From: Pseudomonas entomophila
GTDB lineage: Bacteria > Pseudomonadota > Gammaproteobacteria > Pseudomonadales > Pseudomonadaceae
Reading direction: 5' to 3'
Length of the DNA: 64,000 bases
NCBI RefSeq assembly: GCF_029478665.1
Contig: NZ_JARPQB010000004.1
Location: forward strand, 1-64,000
Shown: positions 56,247 through 64,000 of the stretch, in pieces
Layout of the letters: each line of letters opens with the position of its first letter
How positions within the stretch are numbered: the first letter of the stretch is position 1
Program-made: the position numbers and the translations under genes
Notes under the pieces: model-generated
What the model saw: the letters and a program-made list of their open reading frames with translations, nothing else
What the model was told of the DNA's origin: nothing
Databases searched by the model: none

Positions 56247-57104
56247 TCAGCCCCCGGTCGACGGTGCTGGCGTGGCAGGTGCACTTTGTGTGCCAGCCCG
56301 GTGCATGGCGGCATCGGGGGTGGCGTTGGCACTGCCGCTGCCGGTCAGGCTGCGGCGCACTTCGAGGTTGCGCGAGATCACCAGCACCACGCGGCGGTTG
56401 CGCGCGCGACCGTCGGCCGTGTCGTTGCCAGCCACCGGCTGGTACTCGCCGTAGCCCACCGAGGCCATGCGCGCCGGGTTGACTCCTTCCATCGCCAGCA
56501 GGCGAACGATACTCGCCGCCCGCGCCGACGACAGCTCCCAGTTGGTCGGGTACTGCGCGGTACGGATCGGCAGGTTGTCGGTGAAGCCCTCGACGTGCAC
56601 CGGGTTGGCGAACGGCTTGAGGATCTTCGCCACCTTCTCGATGATCTCGAAGGCCACGTCGCTGGGCATGGCGTCTGCGCTGGCGAACAGCAGCGAGGAG
56701 TTGAGTTCGATCTCCACCCACAGCTCGTTGCCGCGCACGGTCATCTGGTTGGACTTGATCAGGTCGCCGAAGGCGTCGCGCACATCGTCGGTGATGGTCT
56801 TCAGCGGGTCGACGCTGGTTTGCGCCAAACCCGCGTCGGTCTGCTCGCTGTCCTTGATCAGCGGCTCGGCCGGCTTGACGCTCAGCGGCCGCTCATCGCC
56901 GATGGGGATGGGCTTCATGCTGCGCTCAGGGTCGTTGAAGACCCCGATCAGCGCCTGGGAGATCTGCTTGTACTTGCCCTCGTTGATCGACGAAATCGAG
57001 TACATGACCACGAAGAAGGCGAACAGCAAGGTAATGAAGTCGGCGTACGACACCAGCCAGCGCTCGTGATTCTCGTGTTCTTCGGCTTTACGACGGCGGG
57101 CCAT
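56247..57104 (-). CDS. motD: Second flagellar stator protein MotD (MotB-like)
   Basis: 285 residues. One membrane helix near the N-terminus (LVSYADFITLLFAFFVVMYS) with the proton-conducting Asp in SYADFIT, then a C-terminal OmpA-like peptidoglycan-binding domain (VHVEGFTDNLPIRTAQYPTN, SARAASIVRLLAMEG). It is the partner of MotC and supports swarming in Pseudomonas. It ends with a low-complexity Ala/Pro/Thr tail. Starts 3 nt after motC stops. Confidence 0.94.
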   Translation of the reverse strand: MARRRKAEEHENHERWLVSYADFITLLFAFFVVMYSISSINEGKYKQISQALIGVFNDPERSMKPIPIGDERPLSVKPAEPLIKDSEQTDAGLAQTSVDPLKTITDDVRDAFGDLIKSNQMTVRGNELWVEIELNSSLLFASADAMPSDVAFEIIEKVAKILKPFANPVHVEGFTDNLPIRTAQYPTNWELSSARAASIVRLLAMEGVNPARMASVGYGEYQPVAGNDTADGRARNRRVVLVISRNLEVRRSLTGSGSANATPDAAMHRAGTQSAPATPAPSTGG

Positions 57105-57107
57105 GGC

Positions 57108-57848
57108 TTACTCCATGAAACCTTGCAGTTTCAGCTCGATCGAGCGCGGGTTTTCGCCTTCGGCGATCGACAGCAGGCCTTCGAGCAGCATTTCGCGATA
57201 ACGCGACTGACGCAGGGTGACCGCCTTGAGCTTGTTGGCGATCGGCAACAGGATCAGGTTGGCGCTGGCCACACCGTAGATGGTGGCGACGAAGGCCACG
57301 GCAATGCCGTTGCCCAGCTGCGACGGATCGGCCAGGTTGCCCATCACATGGATCAGGCCCATCACCGCGCCGATGATACCGATGGTCGGCGCATAGCCGC
57401 CCATGCTCTCGAACACCTTGGCCGCCTGGATGTCGCGCGCTTCCTGGGTCAGGAAGTCGACTTCGAGGATGCTGCGGATGGCTTCCGGTTCGGCGCCGTC
57501 CACCAGCAGTTGCAGGCCCTTGCGCGCATACGGATCGGGCTCGGCATCGGCGACGCCTTCCAGGCCCAGCAGGCCTTCCTTGCGCGCCGTCAGGCTCCAG
57601 TTCACCACCCGGTCGATGCCGCCGGCGAGGTCGACTCGTGGCGGGAAGAAGATCCAGCGCACGATCTGCAGCGCGCGCTTGAACGACGACAGCGGCGACT
57701 GCAGCAACGCCGCCGCCAGTGTGCCGCCCAGCACGATCAAGGCGGCCGGGCCGTTGATCAAGGCACCGGCATGGCCACCCTCGAGGAAGTTGCCGCCGAC
57801 GATGGCGACGAACGCGAGGATCAGGCCGATCAGGCTCAAGACATCCAT
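57108..57848 (-). CDS. motC: Second flagellar stator protein MotC (MotA-like)
   Basis: 246 residues with four membrane helices. The large cytoplasmic loop contains the conserved charged residues that touch FliG (RWIFFPPRVDL, KGLQLLVDGAEPE). TM3/TM4 contain GYAPTIGIIGAVMGLIHVM and VAFVATIYGVASANLILLPI. The ATG overlaps the cheB stop as TGATG; the frame offers an extra 3 residues upstream. Confidence 0.94.
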   Translation of the reverse strand: MDVLSLIGLILAFVAIVGGNFLEGGHAGALINGPAALIVLGGTLAAALLQSPLSSFKRALQIVRWIFFPPRVDLAGGIDRVVNWSLTARKEGLLGLEGVADAEPDPYARKGLQLLVDGAEPEAIRSILEVDFLTQEARDIQAAKVFESMGGYAPTIGIIGAVMGLIHVMGNLADPSQLGNGIAVAFVATIYGVASANLILLPIANKLKAVTLRQSRYREMLLEGLLSIAEGENPRSIELKLQGFME

Positions 57849-58972
57849 CAGACGCACGCCTCGACCAGGTGCTTGCCGATCTCGTCCAGGCTGTACACGG
57901 CATCGGCCAGGTTGGCCTTGACGATGGCCATGGGCATGCCATAGATCACGCAGCTGGCCTCATCCTGGGCCCACACGGTGCTACCGCCCTGCTTGAGCAG
58001 GCGCGCGCCTTCGCGGCCATCGGCGCCCATGCCGGTGAGTACCACCGACAGCACCTTGTCGCCGTAGGATTTGGCGGCGGAACCGAAGGTGATGTCGACA
58101 CAAGGCTTGTAGTTCAGGCGCTCGTCACCCGGCAGGATCTTCACCGTGCCACGGCCATCGACCATCATCTGCTTGCCACCCGGGGCCAGCAGCGCCAGGC
58201 CCGGGCGCAGCACGTCGCCGTCTTCGGCTTCCTTGACGCTGATCTTGCACAGCTTGTCCAGGCGCTCGGCGAAGGCCTTGGTGAAGGCCGCCGGCATGTG
58301 CTGGATGAGCACGATCGGCGCCGGGAAACCGGCAGGCAGTTGAGTGAGCACGCGTTGCAGTGCCACCGGGCCACCGGTGGAGGTGCCAATGGCGACCAAC
58401 TTGTACGGCTTGCGCTTGGGCGCCGGCGAATGCGCGGCGGCCGGTGCCGCGGCACGGGCCGGGGCGGCGGCGCGCGCTGGGGCACTGCTGCTGAAGCTGC
58501 TGGCCGGGGCATGGCTGCTGGCCGGAGCCGGCGCGGCGGCGGGCGCCGGGCTGGAATAGGCGCTGAAACGACGGTTGCTGCGCGAAATGGTGTGGACCTT
58601 CTCGCACAGCAGTTGCTTGACCTTCTCCGGGTTGCGCGAGATATCTTCGAAGTTCTTCGGCAGGTAGTCGACCGCACCGGCATCCAGGGCGTCGAGGGTG
58701 ACGCGGGCGCCTTCGTGGGTCAGCGAGGAGAACATCAGCACCGGCGTCGGGCAGCGTTGCATGATGTGCCGCACTGCGGTGATGCCATCCATCATGGGCA
58801 TTTCATAGTCCATGGTGATGACATCGGGCTTGAGCGCCAGCGCCTGGTCGATCGCTTCCTTGCCGTTGGTCGCGGTACCCACGACCTGGATCGTCGGGTC
58901 CGCCGAGAGAATTTCCGAGACACGGCGGCGGAAGAAACCGGAATCATCCACCACCAGGACCTTGACTGCCAT
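57848..58972 (-). CDS. cheB: Chemotaxis methylesterase CheB
   Basis: 374 residues. An N-terminal receiver domain (about 1-120; Asp in [13 protein letters not shown]) is linked by an Ala/Pro/Ser-rich stretch of about 60 residues to the CheB methylesterase domain, with catalytic Ser in [12 protein letters not shown], His in [11 protein letters not shown] and Asp in [12 protein letters not shown]. It removes methyl groups from chemoreceptors when phosphorylated by CheA. The linker is longer than usual for the family. Confidence 0.95.
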   Translation of the reverse strand: MAVKVLVVDDSGFFRRRVSEILSADPTIQVVGTATNGKEAIDQALALKPDVITMDYEMPMMDGITAVRHIMQRCPTPVLMFSSLTHEGARVTLDALDAGAVDYLPKNFEDISRNPEKVKQLLCEKVHTISRSNRRFSAYSSPAPAAAPAPASSHAPASSFSSSAPARAAAPARAAAPAAAHSPAPKRKPYKLVAIGTSTGGPVALQRVLTQLPAGFPAPIVLIQHMPAAFTKAFAERLDKLCKISVKEAEDGDVLRPGLALLAPGGKQMMVDGRGTVKILPGDERLNYKPCVDITFGSAAKSYGDKVLSVVLTGMGADGREGARLLKQGGSTVWAQDEASCVIYGMPMAIVKANLADAVYSLDEIGKHLVEACV

Positions 58973-59017
58973 AAACACTCCATTAGGTGGCGCACCCGCC
59001 AGGGCGCGCCACCGAAA

Positions 59018-61252
<2,235 letters not shown>

Positions 61253-61264
61253 TAAACGTGCTCC

Positions 61265-62053
61265 TTAAAAACCCAGGCTGGATAGCAGATCGTCGACATC
61301 GTCCTGACCGGACACGACGTCTTCACGCTTATCGGCATGAATCTGCGGACCTTCACCCCGAGTCGGATGTTTTTCTTGATCTTTTTCAGCACGCAGCTGC
61401 TGGTGGTCATGTTCGATACCGGCAAAGCGGTCGACCTGGCTTGCCATCAGCACGAGCTTGAGCAGATTGCTTTCGACTTCGGTGACCAGCGTGGTCACCC
61501 GCTTGATCACCTGTCCGGTCAGGTCCTGATAGTCCTGAGCCAGCAGAATGTCGTTGAGATGGCCGGCGACCTTGCGATTACCTTCGGCGCTGTGCGTCAG
61601 GAAACTGTCGACGCGCTTGACCAGCTCACGGAATTCCGGCGCCGCCACCTCGCGACGCATGAAGCGCTGCCAGTCGGCGGACAGGTCTTGGGCCTCGCTC
61701 GCGAGGTCGTTGAGCACGGGCGTGCTCTCCTCCACCAGGTCCATGGTGCGGTTGGCCGCGCCCTCGGTGAGGCGCACCACGTAGGAGAGGCGCTCGGTGG
61801 CATCGGTGATCTGCGAGACTTCCTCGGCCTGCGGCATGGCCGGGTCGATCTGGAAGCTGACGATCGCACTGTGCAGTTCACGGGTGAGCTTGCCGACTTC
61901 CTGATACAGGCCACGGTCGCGGGTCTGGTTCAGCTGGTGAATCAGCTGCACCGCCTCGCCGAACCGGCCGCGCTCGAGGCTCTCGACCAGTTCCTGGGCA
62001 TGCTTCTTCAGGGTTGATTCGAACTCACCCAGAGAGTTGTTCTGTGACTCCAT
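61265..62053 (-). CDS. cheZ: Chemotaxis phosphatase CheZ
   Basis: 262 residues, largely helical. The catalytic Gln for CheY-P dephosphorylation lies in LLAQDYQDLTGQVIKRV, and the CheY-docking peptide is the C-terminal DDVDDLLSSLGF. It dephosphorylates CheY-P and ends the signal. It sits between cheY and cheA in the order typical of the group. A Glu/Asp/Lys-rich variable region (RAEKDQEKHPTRGEGPQ) precedes the C-terminal peptide. Confidence 0.95.
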   Translation of the reverse strand: MESQNNSLGEFESTLKKHAQELVESLERGRFGEAVQLIHQLNQTRDRGLYQEVGKLTRELHSAIVSFQIDPAMPQAEEVSQITDATERLSYVVRLTEGAANRTMDLVEESTPVLNDLASEAQDLSADWQRFMRREVAAPEFRELVKRVDSFLTHSAEGNRKVAGHLNDILLAQDYQDLTGQVIKRVTTLVTEVESNLLKLVLMASQVDRFAGIEHDHQQLRAEKDQEKHPTRGEGPQIHADKREDVVSGQDDVDDLLSSLGF

Positions 62054-62071
62054 GGCGCCCCCTGACGTGAC

Positions 62072-62446
62072 TCAGCCGTTGACGCGTTCGAAGATCTTCT
62101 CGATCTTTTCTTTGAGCACCTGGGCGGTGAATGGCTTGACCACATAGCCGTTGACCCCGGCCTGGGCCGCTTCGATGATCTGGTCACGCTTGGCTTCGGC
62201 GGTCACCATCAGTACCGGCATGCCCTTGAGGCGGTCGTGTGCCCGCACCTTGCGCAGCAGGTCGATACCGGACATGCCTGGCATGTTCCAGTCGGTCACC
62301 AGGAAGTCGTAATGGCCGTTCTCCAGCATCGGCAGCGCCGTGGTGCCATCGTCGGCTTCCTCGGTGTTGGTGAAGCCCAGGTCACGCAACAGGTTCTTGA
62401 TGATCCGCCGCATCGTCGAAAAGTCGTCAACGATGAGGATTTTCAT
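62072..62446 (-). CDS. cheY: Chemotaxis response regulator CheY
   Basis: 124 residues, a lone receiver domain. Acidic pair in ILIVDDFST, phospho-acceptor Asp in [13 protein letters not shown], conserved Thr in MVTAEAKRD and Lys in YVVKPFTAQ. It carries the signal from CheA to the flagellar switch. The ATG gives the standard 124-residue length, but the best Shine-Dalgarno serves a TTG four codons upstream at 62458. Confidence 0.95.
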   Translation of the reverse strand: MKILIVDDFSTMRRIIKNLLRDLGFTNTEEADDGTTALPMLENGHYDFLVTDWNMPGMSGIDLLRKVRAHDRLKGMPVLMVTAEAKRDQIIEAAQAGVNGYVVKPFTAQVLKEKIEKIFERVNG

Positions 62447-62455
62447 GTCTTTGTT

Positions 62456-62468
62456 CAATTAGACCTCC
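62456..62468 (-). promoter_or_regulatory. GGAGG Shine-Dalgarno placed for an upstream TTG start of cheY
   Basis: On the minus strand GGAGG is 5 nt before TTG (62458-62456) but 17 nt before the conventional ATG at 62446. The TTG start would add M-N-K-D to CheY. A weak AAAG lies nearer the ATG. Confidence 0.55.
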
Positions 62469-62481
62469 AAGCAGTCTTAAA

Positions 62482-62501
62482 CGCGCTCGGCGCCGAGCGC
62501 G
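62482..62501 (-). terminator. Intercistronic hairpin between fliA and cheY
   Basis: The 20-nt palindrome CGCGCTCGG-CG-CCGAGCGCG is followed on the minus strand by TTTAAG. It may act as a partial terminator that sets the fliA-to-cheY ratio, or as an attenuator. Confidence 0.55.
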
Positions 62502-62552
62502 CAGTCAATCAATTCGGCACCACAAAAAAAAACGACTGCATCGAACCTGGGT

Positions 62553-63293
62553 TCAACGCGCCCGCCACTCACCCAACCGGCTGCGCAGGCGTGCCGCGCA
62601 CTGGCTATGCAACTGGCTGACACGCGACTCGCTGACCCCCAGCACCTCGCCGATTTCCTTGAGGTTCAGCTCTTCGTCGTAGTACAGCGCCAGGACCAGA
62701 CGCTCGCGCTCCGGCAGGTTGGCGATCGCATCGGCCAGGGCGGACTGGAAGCGCTCGTCCTCCAGGTCCCGCGATGGCTCCAGCTGGCCGCTGGCTCCGT
62801 CCTCGTGCAGCCCTTCGTGTTCGCCGTCCTGCAGCAGGTCGTCGAAACTGAACAGGCGGCTGCCCAAGGTGTCGTTCAGAATCCCGTAGTAATCATCGAG
62901 ACTCAATTGGAGTTCGGCAGCAACCTCGTGATCTTTAGCGTCGCGGCCGGTTCTTGCTTCAACCGAGCGAATCGCGTCACTGACCATGCGCGTGTTGCGG
63001 TGCACCGAGCGCGGTGCCCAGTCCCCCTTGCGCACCTCGTCGAGCATGGCGCCGCGGATGCGGATGCCCGCATAGGTTTCGAAGCTCGCGCCCTTGCTGG
63101 CGTCGTATTTGTTGGCGACTTCCAGCAGGCCGATCATGCCGGCCTGGATCAGGTCCTCGACCTGCACGTTGGCTGGCAGGCGCGCCAGCAGGTGGTAGGC
63201 GATGCGCTTGACCAGTGGCGCGTAGCGTTCGACCAGCTCGTACTGGGCGTCTTTCGCCGCCTTGCTGTACATCTTGAAACCGCTCGCGTTCAT
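62553..63293 (-). CDS. fliA: Flagellar sigma factor FliA (sigma-28)
   Basis: 246 residues. Region 2 (LVKRIAYHLLARLPANVQVEDLIQ, ASFETYAGIRIRGAMLDEVR) and region 4 (LPERERLVLALYYDEELNLKEI, GVSESRVSQLHSQC) are complete. It transcribes late flagellar and chemotaxis genes. Three matching promoters are seen elsewhere in this window (cheV, the Aer-type receptor and the fliK-like gene). The start ATG overlaps the fleN stop by 4 nt. Confidence 0.96.
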   Translation of the reverse strand: MNASGFKMYSKAAKDAQYELVERYAPLVKRIAYHLLARLPANVQVEDLIQAGMIGLLEVANKYDASKGASFETYAGIRIRGAMLDEVRKGDWAPRSVHRNTRMVSDAIRSVEARTGRDAKDHEVAAELQLSLDDYYGILNDTLGSRLFSFDDLLQDGEHEGLHEDGASGQLEPSRDLEDERFQSALADAIANLPERERLVLALYYDEELNLKEIGEVLGVSESRVSQLHSQCAARLRSRLGEWRAR

Positions 63294-64000
63294 AGCACTG
63301 GCCCCGCGCTGGTGGGCTGCACCAGACGCTCGACGAAAAACTCCAGGTGTCCGCGCGGGTTGGCAGGCAGCGGCCAGCTATCGACCTTCTGCGCAATGGC
63401 CTTGAAGGCCAGCGCGCACTTGGACCGTGGGAAGGCCTCGTAGACCGCCCGCTGCTTCTGCACCGCCTTGCGCACACATTCGTCGTAAGGCACGGCGCCG
63501 ACGTATTGTAGGGCGACGTCGAGAAAGCGATCCGTGACCTTGGTCAACTTGGCAAACAGGTTGCGCCCTTCCTGCGGGCTCTGCGCCATGTTGGCCAGCA
63601 CGCGGAAACGATTCATGCCGTAATCGCGGTTGAGCAGCTTGATCAGGGCGTAGGCGTCGGTGATCGAGGTGGGCTCGTCGCAGACCACCAGCAGCACCTC
63701 CTGCGCGGCGCGGACGAAACTGACTACTGAGTCACCAATACCCGCGGCAGTGTCGATCACCAGCACGTCGAGGTTGTCGCCGATCTCGCTGAAGGCCTGG
63801 ATCAGGCCGGCATGCTGGGCCGGCGCCAGGTGCACCATGCTCTGGGTGCCGGAGGCGGCCGGCACGATGCGCACGCCGCCAGGCCCCTGCAACAGCACGT
63901 CGCGCAGCTCGCAACGCCCTTCGATGACGTCGGCCAGGGTGTGCTTGGGCGTCAGGCCCAGCAGTACGTCGACATTGGCCAGGCCCAGGTCGGCGTCCAG
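63290..64000 (-). CDS. fleN: Flagellar number regulator FleN (partial)
   Basis: 236 residues are visible; the N-terminal part with the Walker A motif lies outside the window. The frame continues to the window edge as LDADLGLANVDVLLGL, the MinD/ParA-type block. Later marks are VLVIDTAAGIGDSVVSFVRA (Walker B) and VVCDEPTSITDAYALIK. FleN (FlhG) antagonises FleQ and limits flagellar number at the pole. It overlaps fliA by 4 nt. Confidence 0.93.
   Translation of the reverse strand: MDADLGLANVDVLLGLTPKHTLADVIEGRCELRDVLLQGPGGVRIVPAASGTQSMVHLAPAQHAGLIQAFSEIGDNLDVLVIDTAAGIGDSVVSFVRAAQEVLLVVCDEPTSITDAYALIKLLNRDYGMNRFRVLANMAQSPQEGRNLFAKLTKVTDRFLDVALQYVGAVPYDECVRKAVQKQRAVYEAFPRSKCALAFKAIAQKVDSWPLPANPRGHLEFFVERLVQPTSAGPVL

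Noticed and set aside
62505..62540. Weak FliA-like box upstream of cheY
   Set aside because: The -10 reads GCCGAATT and the -35 matches only its GTTT half; much weaker than the three called promoters.

Overview
The window looks like a chromosome segment from a fluorescent Pseudomonas, most likely of the P. putida / P. entomophila group. The evidence is high GC with strong GC3 bias, the pseudomonad motility order fleN-fliA-cheYZAB-motCD-parC-parP-cheW-DUF2802, a complete System I cytochrome c maturation operon, a lipoprotein-type malate:quinone oxidoreductase, and many Pseudomonas REP hairpins. No phage, insertion sequence or CRISPR array is visible.

Layout. 0-5.5 kb: a MOSC protein, cheV behind a well-matched FliA (sigma-28) promoter, a small divergent Hpt-like protein, a NarL-type two-component pair and a YegS-type lipid kinase. 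5.7-9.6 kb: a small unknown protein, a GT4 glycosyltransferase, moaB-moeA, a YgdI/YgdR-type lipoprotein and tRNA-Pro(CGG). 9.7-22.4 kb: mqo, a chemoreceptor, an MsbA-like ABC exporter, pdxB, tusA, rlmM, aconitase and a CPBP protease. 22.6-29.8 kb: an Aer-type PAS chemoreceptor (second FliA promoter), an RluA-family pseudouridine synthase, an unknown small gene behind a near-consensus LexA box, a thioredoxin-fold protein, amt, a yqjD/yqjE-like trio and dgt. 30.1-34.3 kb: a BvgA/BvgS-like regulator and 1210-residue hybrid sensor kinase behind an AT-rich leader. 34.4-38.7 kb: yggL, dacB (PBP4), a PhzF-like protein, a 2-hydroxyacid dehydrogenase and a lipoprotein. 38.7-45.6 kb: ccmABCDEFGHI on the minus strand with 4-8 nt overlaps. 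45.7-47.7 kb: a FliK-like protein and a free-standing FlhB C-terminal domain (FlhX-like), behind a third FliA promoter.

47.8-53.5 kb is the accessory island. It holds two tandem paralogues of about 900 residues. Each has a Pseudomonas DUF6543/dermonecrotic-toxin-like N-terminal region with a hydrophobic segment, followed by a compact glycosyltransferase domain with the signature of large clostridial glucosylating toxins (WIGD; D-x-x-R; D-x-D in TcdB spacing). In the second copy the Asp before the Arg is Asn, and the catalytic third of that gene is clearly AT-richer. No immunity-like gene is present, which fits toxins aimed at eukaryotic hosts. The first toxin starts 81 nt after the FlhX-like gene with no convincing terminator between them, so read-through from the sigma-28 promoter is possible.

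53.5-64 kb: the core motility/chemotaxis operon, ending in fleN, which is cut by the window edge. CheA carries a repeated acidic/hydrophobic motif in place of a conventional P2 region.

Flagellar regulation recurs across the window: three FliA promoter matches plus fliA itself connect cheV, aer, the fliK-like/flhX pair and possibly the toxins. Function calls rest on recognised motifs and gene order; no database search was run.
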